From Certhia americana (lineage: Eukaryota > Chordata > Aves > Passeriformes > Certhiidae), in assembly GCA_018697195.1 (NCBI GenBank), contig CM031879.1, positions 46,739,866 to 46,803,865 on the forward strand: 64,000 nt of DNA. The letters are read 5' to 3'. The position numbers were made by a program, and so were the translations under genes. This document shows, one piece after another, positions 11,880-25,600 of the stretch. The number at the start of each line of letters is the position of its first letter. Positions within the stretch are counted from its first letter, which is position 1. Below the pieces are notes generated by a model, which was not told the origin of the DNA, searched no databases, and saw nothing but the letters and a program-made list of their open reading frames with translations.

Positions 11880-14800
11880 AAGGCACACCCAGCATCTACT
11901 CCATTTACAGTCCTGCCACCCTGTCTTCTGCATTCTGTGACACCCAGGTCTTTCCACCCTCTGGACTCTCTCACACTGTGGCAGGCATCCACTGGCACTC
12001 ATGGGAACCCCCCTCCACAGCTGGGTACTCTGGGGATAGGAAAAAAGTTCATCTTCCCAAGCAGTGAAGAAGGGAAAAGATCTGTCCTTGTTCTGACCGA
12101 CAGCCCCTAAAGTTTGGGACGACCAGGAGCAGGCAGTGGAGACAGCTAGTCCAGAGAAGCTCCCTGAACTTGTCATTACAGCCCCAGACAACCGTCACTT
12201 CAGCTCACTGTCGCTGCAGAAATACCGTGTGTCACTTGGGATGGATGCTTCCACACTGCACAAAAGCAGTCAGGGAGTGATATGAGCGTAGGCAGGATGA
12301 TTTAATTTATGAGAGTGTCCTCAAGGCTTTGCCTGTGTGCCAGAGCTGGCCAGTGTTGCTGATCCCAGGCATTTCCCTGTAGATGCGTTTCTTCACCTGC
12401 CTGTAAGTGGCTTTAATGCACAGGAAGGGCTCTGTTTGGGAAATGAACATGTTAGTGTGGGATTAGTGATTCTGAGTAATTACAGTGGCTGAACAGAGAC
12501 TCTGGGTTGGGCAAGAGGCCCCTACGGAAGGTGATTAGTCACTTAGAAGTGCTTTGAGGGGTTATTTACATGAAGCACCATCTCTGGGTCTGCTCTTGCT
12601 TAGATGAGGTGGCTTCCTTGTCCAGGAGGCTTTGGACACTGAACAGAGCTGGCCAAGCAAGGTGTGGAGGCACTGACACCTGGCACTGATGGGCCACTGA
12701 ATGCCATATTCCCAGCAGGGTCAGCTGGAGGCACTGAGTGGAGGGGATGTCCCTTTGATGATGGGAAGGTAACTCCCTGCCCAAGCCTGAGTTCTCTATG
12801 GGGCTGTAGAACAGATGCTACTGTTGAAGGGTGACCACATCTCTTCTCCCCTGTCTGTGACACTGCAGCCAGACACATGGCATCTGTCCCATAAGAGCAA
12901 CCACAGGCACTGCCACAGATGCCAAAGCCAAAATTCCTCACCACAATTCCTATCCCAGACCTTATCACACTGGCAGAGATGAACCCTTATCTGACTGAGG
13001 CTCCACATGATCCAGGATGGGATGGATGCCCATCTCAGCCTTGGGGCTGAGGATGGTGGAAGAGGTGGTCCACATGCCCAGTGACTGTCTCCTGGAGCTC
13101 CAGGCACCTGTGGCAGAAGCTGTGGAGGCTTAAGGGCTGGTGTCCCAGTTACCCACTGGGACAGCCATGCTGCCCTTTGCAGAGGGGGTATTGCCATGGC
13201 AAGAATCAGACATCTCCTCATCCTCATGCTCTGCACCCAACCCTGTGAAGAAACTTCAAACAGCCTTTGTGTATCTGGAGTGGGGAAAAGAGGCAAAACC
13301 AAGTTGGGAGATGTTTTGTCACTGCTTCTGGGAAACAGAGCAACCTGTTTCAGAGGAGACGGGGGCAATACGGAAATGGAGGAGAACTGTCAGGAGCCAC
13401 CTCCACTTCCCTCCCAGTGACAGCAGCAGCCCAGACCTGTGGAGGCACTGCCCACCCCAGATGATCTGGGAATTTGAAAAAGAAACACCCTTAAAAATCC
13501 TATTGAAAAAGCCCTTCTTTCTGCTCAGGTATGGACTTCTGCTCTCATTTCTGCTGGTGCTTAAGCCAGGAATCTCCCTACATGAGATGCCACTGGCATT
13601 TGCAGCACACAGTGGCAAATTGGATCCACACTGTATTCCTCAACCAGTGAGTGCCCCTTGGATCTCCTCTCTCTTATGGCATCTGGGGTGTCTTCCCTGC
13701 ATTGTGTCTGCCCTACTGCCAGCTGTGGTGGGGCAGTGCTCCCCTTCTACCCAATCTGCCCAGGAGGGATTTGTAACCTGCTCTGTGCCCTTCTCCATCC
13801 TTATGTACAGGGCAAATCTTGTCTGTGTAGAGAGCCAAGGGAATAGAGATGAAGAACATGGCAGTAAAAATGAAAGAATAAAGTGAACCTGTTGTCAGTG
13901 CATGCTCAGAGGTCTGAATGGGGTCTCCATTTTCCTGGCTTTAGAGGTCTCCAGCATGATGGTCCTTGGGGTACAGCAGGGCTTTGTGCCAGAGAGGCTC
14001 CCCTGGCAGTGGTTTTATCAACATATTTCCTGTACATGGGCACCTGCACGACTGGGAACCAGCTAAGCCTGACCACCTGCATCTCCCCACAGCCATGCCA
14101 GGAGCTAGCCATTAAGACAAAGACTGAGGAAAGTCTTTTTCTGGGGAGTGGGGTGGGGTTGTTGCCTGTCTTTGACTTTCCACAGCAGTTTCTCACTTCC
14201 CCCTGTGAGGCAGGAGCTGTGCTTCCTCCTCAGCCTGGCACCCACCCCACTGCCCGCACAACAGCCTAGAAAGGCTGAGGAAGCTGGCTTCTGGGGCATG
14301 GGGTTTCAGAGAGAACCAGAGGAAAGTCTGAGGAAAACCCTGGGCAAGAGAAAGCAATTGAGACTAAAACCCTCCTCACTGCAAAATCACCTCAGTATCT
14401 CCCTAGACATTTCAGTTCCACTAACCCTGTTTTTGAAGGAGTTCTTGAGCGTATTTGAGCTCCTGCAAGTCTCACCAAAAATGTTGGTGGTAAAGGAAAG
14501 AAGCCTTGGTGTCCCTATGGATGTGGGTTTGTTTTCATCCATGGTCCTAGAGGCAGGAGCCAGCTGGCCAACAGTACAGGACAGTGTTAGGAGAGAGAAC
14601 ACCTGGCCAAGGGATTTCTGCAGCCACCAGTCATGTCTGTCAAACCCTTCTCAATCTCATAGGCTCCCCAGACTCCACAGTGAGTCACTTTCTTCTCTCC
14701 ACTCCCATTACTGGTTCACCCACCAGCTTAGTCTCCTGATAGTTCACCCACACGCCCAACTACTCCAGCCTAAAGCACGCCCCACAGGTCCCCACAGACC

Positions 14801-17800
14801 CAGCTTGCCCCTCCATGGGCAAGGACCTTGACAGCAGGCAGGGCAGGCAGGGCAAGTGGGCACCATTTCATCCCATACATGAAGAAATGCCCCGATGTGA
14901 AACATCTGACAGGGTCTGTCTGTTTCTGGGTGCAGCCTCTGATCCCTCCGCTTGCTGCAAGGATGGGGCTGTGTGGCCACCCCATCGTCTGCTTGCAGAA
15001 CGTGGATGTCATCCCATCCCACAGCAACCTTTCCCATCGCTCACTTCCCAGTGGCAACACGTGGGTGTCCCTGCAATCCGCGGGGAACACCCGTGGGAGG
15101 CTGTGGGGGGAGAATAGAGGCCAGCAGTCCCGGGGCGGCTGCCACGAGGTGGCACTGACACCACACACCGGGCTGCACGGCAGGGCCAGTGCCCCCGGGC
15201 AGCGAGGGGGACCAGGGACAGCACAAGCAGGCTTGTGGCCAGCCCCACTTGGGCCGGACGGAAAGGTGACAGCTGGATCTCACTCTGTCTGACCACACGG
15301 CCCCTCACCTCTGGGCTGCCAAGGAGAAATCGTCCCTGGTCGCTGGGCATCTGTGGGGCAGCCAGAGGCACAAAGAGATGATGCTCCATTCCCCAACAGC
15401 ACAGAGCACCTCGAGCACCGTCCTGCTCCCCTGAGCAGACCATTCCCAGTGGTGTCAGGCCTCTCTGAGCATTCTCCAGGACATGGACCTGCGTGCCAGC
15501 ACATCCCTTCTCCATCCCCTCCCTGTCAGCCTCTGCCAAAAAGGAAAATACTGTGTTACCCACCAAGCTCCCCAGGTAGAAAAGGCCAGGGCCAGAGAGA
15601 ATGGTCTGGCCAGCTCCCTGTGTGATGCTGTCAGGGGAGCACAGCCTTCCTGATGCTGCTCATCAGCATCCCTCCCTAATTGCTACCCAGTGCCTAATGA
15701 CAGTAATTAGGAAGAATGAAGCTGCCTGGGGACTGGAAGCGCTGACGGAGTTTGGGGAGACAGATGGCGTTCGCACTTAAAGAAAGATTGAAAAAAAAAA
15801 AATTCCACTCAGCTTCGATCAACCTCCTTTTCCTTTGCTTAGTGTCAGGATCACTTTGGTCCACAGGCACACCAGGGAAATGATAAGATGTTGCACACAC
15901 ACACACAGAGCCCACAGAATCGCTGGTATTTTAGAGTGCCGAGGGAGCTATGGGAGTGGGCCCAGTGCCTGCCTGGGTACCTGGCACAGAGGGGGTTTCC
16001 TCACTGCCTCTGTGGGCTGATGCTCTCCCCTGGGGCCGCCCCCACAGCTCCTGGCTTTGCTGGCTGCGATCAGTAAGCAGCTTCCCAGGGGTATAAAGGG
16101 AGGGAACAGCCCAAAACCACCTGAGCAGCTGTGGTGAGCAGACAGAAGCTCTCCTGGCAGAAAGAGCTGGCCAAGGGACAGCCCCACATTCTCCCCATCA
16201 CTGTGGAATGAAAACACCACACTGGGTTTTCCAGGGACACCCAAAACTGGACCTCAGCAACCAGAGCAGTTGGACAGGGACTGCAATGCACTCAGCTTTA
16301 TCTGCCTGGAGAAACCCCACGTACAGAAAACCCCCTCCAAACCCTTTCCCACGGCCCCTTCCACCCAAGCCCTGGGGTGGTGCCACCTGTCTCCAGAGCT
16401 ACCTGCCAGACTGCAGGTGCTCCTGAGCAGAGAGACGATACTGGGGTGTGAGGGAAACCCCCCCTTCCTTCCCCTTAGCAGCTGTCCCAAATGCTCTCAG
16501 GACTCCCAGGACCTTCATCCCACAGAGAACCTAGGGGATGCAGGGACAGGATTATGCTAGGTAAGGAGGACACCCAGCCTCATGGAGGAGGATGCTCAGC
16601 CCTGCACTATGGCATCAGCCTGGCCCCATTCAGGGGATGCTCCAAGAAAAGGCCCAAGGCAGGCATAGGGCAAACCTGCACATCTCCTGGGCTTTGGGGG
16701 GAAGTTCCCCTTCTCCCACAGCAAGTGGGGTCATTTTAAACCCATTCTTCACCCTGGTCGCAGCTAGCAAGGCAAGTAGAACCTTGCTGAGGGACACAAA
16801 CCTCATGTGACACCTGAAGTGATTGGTGGTGACAGGCAGATTGTGCAGAGAGAGAACTCCTTTCGAGGTGCTGCTGTAACAGGGACTGACCCCCCTCACT
16901 CCCAGGGACACCTCCAAGGAATGCAGGGCTCTCCTCCTGCTGTGAATCTGGCATTCCCAAAGGGCTGTGGAAGTGGATATGGGATGTGGAAGATCCCCAA
17001 AAGTAAGGATCCAGTTTTGGACCCTTCCCAAAAGGGTCATCTGGGCAGCAAGGTGACTGGTGCCAGAACTAGAGCACGTGGTGCAGCCTGCCCTGCTCCA
17101 AGCTGCATTGCATCCTCCCCTCCCTCTCCTGCCTTATGTTATTTCTTCTTTTTTCCCCTCTTTTTCTGAGCATGGGGCTGTGATGAGAGCCCAGGGTGCA
17201 GCGACACAGGTGCAGAGGGAGGAGGTCACCAGCAGTGGGGTGCTATGGGGATGGAGCCCCATGTCCTTCATCTGCTGTTCCCAATGTCAGCTGGCCACAG
17301 GTCCTTGGCTGCTGACAGGAGCTATTCTGAGCCTGGATCAACGGGCAAGTGTGGGGGTTTGGGTGACAGCCACAGGAGCCATGTTGGGAGGAGGGCTGCA
17401 GGCAGGGAAGAGCAGGTGGGATTTCTCAGGAGATTCCCCCATCTTCCCCCCCTGCCCACCCCTACACACACACACACACCCCACCCCGCTGTCCTGTAAG
17501 GTTTCAATGATGCAGATGTCTTTCTCATTTCCTTCCCTACGGGGGTTGCAGTCTGACTGGGTCTCGCTACCCAGATGTTGCTTCCTGATTTGAGAAGTGC
17601 CAGCATTTTGTGGAGTGGCAAAACTCCAGGATGAAGGCACCTGCAGCCTTCAAAAACTGTGGCCAAGGCTGAGCTCAGGATGGCAATTTAAATAGGGGTT
17701 TACAGTGGGGGTGACATACAAAAGATCATCTTCCTCCTCCGCCAAAAATAATTGCCATTCTTATTCTGTGACAATAATAATATTTGGTAAGGATGTTAAT

Positions 17801-17870
17801 TCTTTGTGAAGTGAGGATAATTTTAAAGCTGCTGATTTAAATGCAGCACTGCAAAAGTTTTTGCATAATT
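11880..17870. other. Intergenic stretch between TNFRSF13C and the CR1 insertion
   Basis: No recognisable gene. The longest open frame with an ATG runs from 13167 to 13886 (+) and ends in an overlapping AATAAA (13877-13882); I do not recognise its product. Around 15670-15860 there is an AT-rich stretch with ATTA/TAAT motifs that looks like constrained non-coding sequence, but that is only an impression. A TATAAAG lies at 16092-16098 with no attached open frame. An (AC)8 run lies at 17464-17479. Confidence 0.55.
17464..17479. repeat. (AC)8 microsatellite
   Basis: Perfect dinucleotide run inside a C-rich stretch. Confidence 0.9.
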
Positions 17871-17891
17871 AAAAAAAAAAAAAAAAAAAAA
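17871..17891. repeat. Poly(A) tract, 21 bases
   Basis: Uninterrupted A run in an AT-rich patch, about 45 bases upstream of the CR1 element. CR1 elements do not end in poly(A), so this is not the tail of that copy. Confidence 0.9.
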
Positions 17892-17934
17892 GCTGTTTTC
17901 CTTAACTAAAAGGTTTACCTTCTCCATTAGCATT

Positions 17935-18845
17935 TCCAGTGATGTCCAGTAAGTTTCCCATTAGCAAATTTGCAGATGATACCAAGTTGGAGGGGAGCCT
18001 GCTGGAGGGTGGGAGGATTCTGCAGAGGGACCTGGACAGACTGGATAGAGGGGCTGAAATCAACAATATAAGGTTTAACAACACCAAGTTCTGGGTCCTG
18101 ATCTTTGCCACAACCAAAGTACCCCTGCAGTGCTACAGGTTGGGGTCAGAGTAGCTGAACAGTGGCCAGGCAGAAAGGGACCTGAGGGTATTGATTGACA
18201 GCTGGTTGAATACGAGCCAGCAGTGTGTCCAGGTGGCCAAGAAAACCAATGGCATCCTGGCCTGTATCAAGAATAGTGTGGCCAGCAGGACTAGGGAAGT
18301 GGTTCTTCCCCTGTACTTGGCACTGGTTAGGCCATAGCTTGAGTCCTGTGTCCAGTTCTGGGCCCCTTAATTTAAAAAGGATACTGAGACATTGGAGCAT
18401 GTCCAGAAAAGGGCAATGAAGGTGGAGAAAGGGCTGGAGCACAAGTCCTGTGAGGAGCAGCTGAGGGAGCTGAGGTTGTCAAGCCTGGAGAGGAGGATGC
18501 TCAGGGATGACCTGATCACTCACTACAAATACCTGAAAGGAGGCTGTGGTCAGGTAAGAGTGGCTCTCTTCTCCCAGGCTATCAGCAACAGAACAAGAGG
18601 ACACAAGCTTCACCAGAGGAGGTTTAGGTTGGACATTAGGAGGAATTTCTTCAGAAAAAAAGGTGATTGGGCATTGGAATGGGCTGCCCAGGGAGGTGCT
18701 GGAGTCACCATCCCTGGAGGTGTGTAAGGAAAGACTGGACATGGCACTCAGTGCCGTGGTCTGTTGACATGGTGGTGTTCGGTGTCAGATTGGACTCTAT
18801 AATCTCAGAAGTTTTTTCCAACCTAATTGATTTGGTGATTCTTTG
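17935..18845 (+). mobile_element. CR1 LINE, 5'-truncated, sense orientation
   Basis: About 0.9 kb of the 3' part of a chicken-repeat-1 retrotransposon. It starts within the reverse transcriptase: the frame from 17939 reads FADDTKLEG, containing the catalytic FADD box, and stays open for 71 codons before a stop. Downstream are the hallmark 3' segments, such as the GAATGGGCTGCCCAGGGAGG block at about 18678 and the terminal TTTTTTCCAACCTAATTGA block. It ends in the GATTCT-type 3' terminus near 18843, typical of CR1. It is 5'-truncated, as most copies are, and carries stops and indels, so it is inactive. Confidence 0.93.
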
Positions 18846-19659
18846 ACAAGGACCTCAACCTTTGCAGAAAGGATCCGGTCTCCTTCCCTGGAGAAGAATG
18901 AGCACATGAGGGATGGTTGCAGGTCATCACTCTTGCTGGCCCCTCATGGCCACCACTGCCCTCCCTTGAGGGTGGTCTTAGTTTATTCGCAATGTGAACT
19001 GATAAAAACACTTCCTCCTGCAAATGACAGGGAGCATCATTTTGGCACTGGACAATCCTGTCATGGACAGTAAGAGAGAACTGGAGCAGTGGATTGGGAT
19101 GAAGGGGAAGGAGAGACCTGTTAACTCCCTCCCAAGCCCCTTTCAGAGCCATAGCCCCAGCCTCTCTTACCCCCTTAATACACTCCTGACAAATTCACTT
19201 TTGTCTTTCTTCCTGTCCCTCACCACTAATATTAAAATTAAATCTATAAATGCTTCTGGGATGACACATTTCCCAGTGTATTTCCAGGAGTGGTCTCTCT
19301 GGGTTTCTGGTTTGCTCTTCAGCTCCTCAATTATTTATTTCTGCAAGGGAACAGGAAAACAAACTCAGCGAAGCAAACTTCATGCCCTGTAGTGACACCA
19401 TGAGTTATTAAAAAATATAATAAAAATTCCCCAGTGAGTCATTTAAGAGGCACTTAAGCAGCCCCAACCACAGAGACAATATCATGACTGTTTACAGCTC
19501 GCATTGGCCAGGGAGGGCCAGGGACAGGACAGAATCCAGACCCCCTCATGGCATTTGCCAGCAGGGATATTTGGGGGATACCCTACTGGTGGACAGTAAG
19601 CACTAAATGCCCTCGTTTACAGTTTAAGGTAACTGCAAATTCCCTGTAAGCCTCGTGTT

Positions 19660-19885
19660 CTGGAGTGGTGGAATGAGGTGATGCAGGGGATGTGGGAAGT
19701 TATAGAAACTGTGGTGGGATGCAGGGGATGAGAGAATGCAGGAGCATTTGAGGGATGCAGAGCAATGTGTGGGATGTGGTAGAAGGTGAGGAATGTGGTC
19801 GGAGGTGAGGGATGCAGAGTACACAGAGGAATACAACAGGGATGAAGAAGATAGAGGGGATTGGGAGCATGCAGGGAGTGTAGAG
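19660..19885. repeat. Imperfect GGGATGCAG-type minisatellite
   Basis: Many degenerate copies of GGGATG, often followed by CAG or TGG, are spread over about 220 bases. The period is irregular, so this is an old and decayed array. Confidence 0.6.
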
Positions 19886-22072
19886 GGATGTCCATCTGCA
19901 TGGTGCTGCTGGGAACCCTCTGCCCCAGGACTCCCTTGCCCACCTAAGCCCCATTCCAGCTCTGATGCCAAAAGACTACAGGAGCAGTAGTGAAAGAGCC
20001 CCCCTAAACACCACCTCCCTATGACAGTGAGCATCCACTGCAGCAAATCGAGCACTGAGATGCTCAGGAGAGATCTCCTTGACCTCTCCACCCGCTGCCT
20101 CTCACATCATGGCCAATCCCCTCTGCTCCCTCATCCACAAGGGACCTGCTGGGGCTCATCCAGTTTTCCTGCTCCTGGCCCAGAGAGCAGCAGAGGCAAT
20201 GCAGGAGATGGCTAAAGGCTGTGCAGGGAGTGCGTACAGCCCAGCAAGGGCAGACTCCAGTAGAGAGAAACTGTTGGGGAACGCTGGCCTTGGAGGTGTT
20301 AAGAGGAGCTTATCTTTAGCTCATCCCTTGCTTTCAGCCTAAATACAGAGCCCTCTGCAGCTAAAATGCTCATGCCTAAATTGTGACGTGCTTTGAACTC
20401 AGGTTTATGCGCGCTGTCAAAGCCGCAGTGTTGAAGCCTGTCTTGCTTCAAGGATCCTGTGATCCAGCTTCTGCTCACGAAGCCCAAGCAACAGGGTGGG
20501 TCAATTCGGACCCCTGCTGTCCCCCCTCTGCCCAGGAGCCAGCAGCAGCAAACGCTCACTTGGGCAGCGCTTAACCCCTCGCTCCGCTGCCCCCGCAGCC
20601 CGGCACGGCCGACTCGCCGCTCTCCTTGCATGCCGCTGGCACACCGGGCTCTGCTTCAGCTTGAACGCCAGCAAAAGCAAAGGGCATAATTTTAGGAGAA
20701 GCGTGTGAAATGTGTTCTGGCAGATCAGCCGAAGAGCTCTCCAGAGCAAGGAAAGCATTAACATTTGCAAAAGGTCCTTGCAACAAAGCAAGTAATTCCT
20801 AGCAGGCAAATCCAGATGTGGGGATGTACAAGCCCTGGGATGCAGACAGGGATGGGACAGGTCCACTGGTTTGGGAATGATTCGGGAGTGTCCTGGGAAC
20901 AAAATGTTCCTGGGCAGGAATGTTACACTGCAGGGATGAAATGGTGGAAGCAATCAGAGTGGGAGGGACCGCTTGCTCCTGGCTGGGATTGATGGCACAC
21001 AGAGGTGCAAGGGGATGGATTTAGGCTTGGTTGGGACAGGATCTCCCATGGGTCTGAGCTCCTTTTCTCCATCAGCCCCTCTCCCCCACATGATGGATTT
21101 GCAGAGAAAGGATGGGAAAAAAACCCTGAAGCCTGCAGCCTGTGATTCATCCTTACTATATTTGCACATATTATTAGAAAGATGAAAATATAGCCAGAGC
21201 TGGAATTACAGATTTAGTAAGCAGGACTGCCTATTTCAGCATATACTGCTTTTCCCAATGACTCTAACTCTACAGGGGACCAATTTACACCCTCCCTAGC
21301 ATTAAGGCATTGCCCTACACAGTCTACTTACATATCTGCGTGGATATATTCAGCAAGCAAGTCCTTCAGGGACAGCAGTATTTGGGTTCTGGTGCTGCCC
21401 ACTCAGCATGCTGTGCAACTGGCTGGTGCTCATAAACCTCTGCCTCAACATTGTCTCCTGCTAATGCTCACCCAGAGTTTGGGGATATATTAGTTCATGA
21501 AAGCCATAGGCAAGAGAGACTCATTTGCTTACTGCTTTGCAAGTCTTCTCCATCCCTGACAGGGAGTTTGGGATGAGGGAAGAGGAAGAGATCCAGAGCT
21601 TGCCAGCTCCCTGCTGTAACTCACCCCAAGCCCCCACCTTTTTATGAACAAATTATTAGCAAACCCCACAACTTTGAACTCACAGGTGGCAGCAACCATG
21701 CCTGGCCCATACCAGCCCTTGTCCCCATGCCTGGCCAGTGGGCTTTGTGCCTGCCAGGTAGGGAAGGTGGCTGATACCTCCCTGTGACACCTCTCTGTGC
21801 TATCCCGTGTGAGGAGACCTGGCGCCCTTTGTGAGCCTGGACACAGCACTCTCTTGCATGGGTTCTTCTTTCTTGCTGAACTGTTAAGTGCAGTCAAGTG
21901 GATGGGGTATCTACTGTAGTCCACTTGCTTGGTTGAAGACATTTTGATTTGCTAATAAACCAGGTTCATTCAATATTTTTCTGCCTGCAAAAGATGACTT
22001 TCAAGGTTTAATAAAGCAGCAAGCAGCTGTGTGATCTGAAAAAGACCAAATAAAATACCAGGTACCAGGTGT

Positions 22073-22108
22073 GGTCTCCAGCATCTTGCTGGTCTCCAGC
22101 ATCTTGCT
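22073..22108. repeat. 18-bp direct tandem duplication
   Basis: Two exact, adjacent copies of an 18-bp unit starting GGTCTCCAGC (22073-22090 and 22091-22108). Confidence 0.9.
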
Positions 22109-22468
22109 AGCAAAGAGACTTGTGAACTGAGCCAACTCCAAGTGCAAAAGCTCCAAGGTGTGCCAGTGTGGAGAGGCCAGGAAGGCAGCACTGGATCCCT
22201 GCTGCCAACCCAGAAAATTGTGTGTGTTTTCCCATGAGGGGTAATGCAGTGTCTGGAGCAGCCAGTGGGATGAAGAGGACTCCAGAATCTGTCCTTTCTG
22301 GCTGCAGTGGGACATAGCTCCACAAGGATGTAACCCCAACAGGATGAGCAGTGCAGTGACACAGATATTTCGGCAGCAGTGAAGTGACCTGCGTGGATGA
22401 GGTCTGCAGGGAAGATTTCCTTGTGTGATTTTTTCCTCCTTTTGTTGGAAGTAAAGGAGAACCTCTGC

Positions 22469-22620
22469 TTTTGTTGTTGTTGTTTGTTTTATTTTTTTTG
22501 TTTGTTTTGTTTTTGTTTGTTTGGGGGGGGCGGTTTGTTAGTTTTGCTTTGATTTTTTGCTTCTTTGGGGTTTTTGGTTGGCTTTTTGTGGTTTTGTTTG
22601 TTTTCTTCTGATTGTTTCAG
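22469..22620. repeat. T/G-rich low-complexity block, (GTTT)n-like
   Basis: Dense TTTG and TTG repeats with an internal G8 run near 22524-22531. On the minus strand this is an A/C-rich (AAAC)n-like tract. Confidence 0.8.
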
Positions 22621-25600
22621 CCCCAAGGAAGGAAAGGGGGATTGCAAGGGAGCTGACTCCTGAGATGATGTGTGACAGGAAGCTCTGAGCAGATGAGACC
22701 CCACTGTGGTTCTGTTTGCTGCGAGAGACACTGGAGACTCCACTTTTGGAATAGCAAAACACTGCAGGACCCAAACCACTCACCAGAAAGGTGAGGGCAC
22801 CCCTATTTCTGTCCCTGGCCTCCTAGTGAACATGTGGGAGGTATTTTTATCCTCCTGCCAGCTCCCTTAGTCACCGGTGCTTGCTTTAAATGGGTCAACA
22901 GGGAATAAAGATGCAGCAGCCCTTGCTCCCTCGCTGTCTGTCTTGGAGCACATTTACTGGCAGCTCTGACTCTTCCTCCTCTTGCACTCCATCCTGGAAA
23001 AGCGCTATCGGAGACCCAGGAGAGAACTCCCTGGCCCAGGCAGTGTCAACTGCAATTAACTCCCCATTAAAGGCTGGTGGTGAGGCAGCCCCACTTCAGA
23101 GTTGCTGTGTGCCAGGACAACAAGGGCTGTCTCCTGGGACAGTGAGGAAGGTGGCTGCCCTGATGGTGGCAGAGGCAGTGTGTTGGGGTGGACAGATGCA
23201 CAGGAGAAAGGGGGAGCAGGAAAACTGCATCCATCTCACACACCCCGGTTGCATGGGTGCAGAGCAGCAGGGATGGCTTTGGGGCATTGGAGGCAGGTAT
23301 GGCCCCTCTGAGCCATTTTGGGAAGGAGATGGGGTCCACTAGGGGAGTCCATAAGGTTTGCATCTGCTGCCAGCAAGGTCATGGAGCAGATGTAATACAC
23401 GATGACATCATTTGACAGCAGTGACCCTAAAACCATGGTGATCTGCCTTGACAGTGCCAGTCACTGCACCCAGGGTTCACTGCCTCACACATCTGTGCAC
23501 CTTGCGATCATTGTGCCAGCACCATGGTTCACAAACTCACATTTGGTGGCCATCCTGGGAACTGTAGCAAAACTTGAAGGGTTTAGAACCAGGGCTCTGC
23601 CTGAGCAGTCCCCTGGCTCCAGCCCCACTGTACTGGTGCAGCCCAGCTGATTCTGCGAGCAGTGATCCCTCTTCCAGCAGCAATGCTAGCTGGTCACAAT
23701 TTAAACCATTTTAAATAGTTTGTTCCTGAAGGGTGACAACAGAGCTTCACATCTGCTCCCACCTAGCATTTCAAGGGTGAGACTCCCACTGCAGTAGCCT
23801 CTGTGGCCAACTCCCAGCTTAGAGCGGACAATGCTCGACTCCAAGGTGACCTCAAGAGATTAGCATGGGGTGAGTGCAGCACCCAGGGAGATTTGGGCCT
23901 AATCCTTGTGACATCTTATACCCAGAGAGAGAGAAAAACAGCAGGAGACAAGCTGGGTGTGGGGAGGAGGGGGGAAGAGGGGGTAATGGCTGACAGAACC
24001 AGGCAGTCGCCTCCATCACATTTAAGGGAGTTCGTTTTCCTCCTGTCTCCTCAGATCTGTCCTCCTGCTGTGCTTGCACAGAGCCGCGCGGCTTGGCTGC
24101 CCTGGGGAAGAGGCAAAGGGAGGGGGACCTGCTCACTGGGAGATGTCCCAGAGAGGAGCCACAGCTCCAGGCACACTGTGCAGAAGGAATTGCACACCCT
24201 AGTCTGAGCCAGATGGAGAGTGAGGCAGCCTGCCTGGGACCCCCACCACATGCAAGGGGGAGTGCTGCTGGCACCCAGCCCTCCCACTCTGAGGGGAAAG
24301 CATCTTTGCTGCAGGGGGAGACTGCAAAGCCCTCCCAGAACACCAGCAGCTCTCTCAGGGGGCCCTGGCACAGTGTTACCCTCAGGCACCTCAGGGCAGG
24401 AGCCACGCCTGCAGAAAGCCAAAAACTGGCATAAAGATTGTGAGAATAGAACAGAAAGATGTAAAAAGTGAAGTTTTTGAACTTTCCTTATTTCATCTCT
24501 GGCTCCTGAGCCTCTAGGCTACACTCATTTTACATTTTCAAGTCTTTTCTCTGTGAGAAGGATGACTAGAAACCCACACCTTGCTGATGAAGGCAGAGCC
24601 CCATGGGCACTTTTGTGGGTGGGGAACCTGGCAGGGCCTTTGGAGCTCCAGCCCCTCTGATTTCTAAAGCCACAGAGCCTGCCTGGCAGGTCAGGGAGGG
24701 GAAAGTGGCATGAGAGTGGCAGTGAGGGCAGCATGGTTTGCAGTGGCATCCGTCCCCTGAGGTAAAGCTGGTGCAACAGGGAAATGTCTCTGATGATGAT
24801 GTGGAAGACGGCAGAAGGGCCACTCAGGTGTTGCTAATTTTCAAGACCGAGTTTTTTCTTGTCTTGGCAATTCTGTTGCTCAGCAAGGCATGAAATTTCT
24901 CTCTGCCACCTTCCCGGCCACCCCTTCTTCCACTGGTGCATGCTGTCTGATGAGGGCAGGCTGGTGGTGACCACTGTCACCATGCAGCCAGCAAGCTCCT
25001 GTTCAGAGCTGAAGGACAATCTGGAAATGTGAGCTAAACATCTAAATGTGAGATCAGTACTAAAACATCCCCTACCCCTCCAAAGATCCGTTTGGTATCT
25101 CTGATACATGTACTACTTTCAGACTGCAGGATGGTGCAAGTGTCTGGGCTTTTCTCCTTCTCCAGAAATGTTGGAAGTACTTCACCTAGAGCAGCCTTGA
25201 GTTGTCAATCTTCCCCGTGAAACAGGAGGGGACAAACTGAGGCAAGAGAGCTCCCACGTTTGCAAATCTTTATCACTCTGCATCCTTCATGCCTCCCAAA
25301 ATCAGAGGCCCAGGGCCTGATCTCAGTTTCTTAGTTGCCAAGGGAGCAGAAATCAGGAGATGCTTCTGGCCATGCTGTGTTCAGTGACACATCTGTGCTG
25401 ACATGGAATCTCTAGGTTAGGCTGGGAAGCAGCTTCCTGAGCCAGCTTGATTTCTGCCCAGGGTGTGGTTCCCTCTTCCCATGCCCCAGGTAGGACCCTA
25501 GGGAAGGGGCCCTCTGGCAAAGCTCTTCTCCCAGCTTGGTACAAGAATTCCCTTTTCCAGTGGTGCCAGGGCCATCTACCCCATGCCTGCCAGCTGCTCC

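Noticed and set aside
14148..14831. Plus-strand open frame of 227 codons
   Set aside because: No recognisable domain or splice context; composition is consistent with chance in GC-rich intergenic DNA.
16092..16098. TATAAAG with a nearby CAGCTG, as a possible promoter
   Set aside because: No attached gene or open frame; such strings are expected by chance.
19616..20091. Minus-strand open frames rich in His/Pro/Leu
   Set aside because: They are translations of the decayed GGGATGCAG repeat, not a gene.
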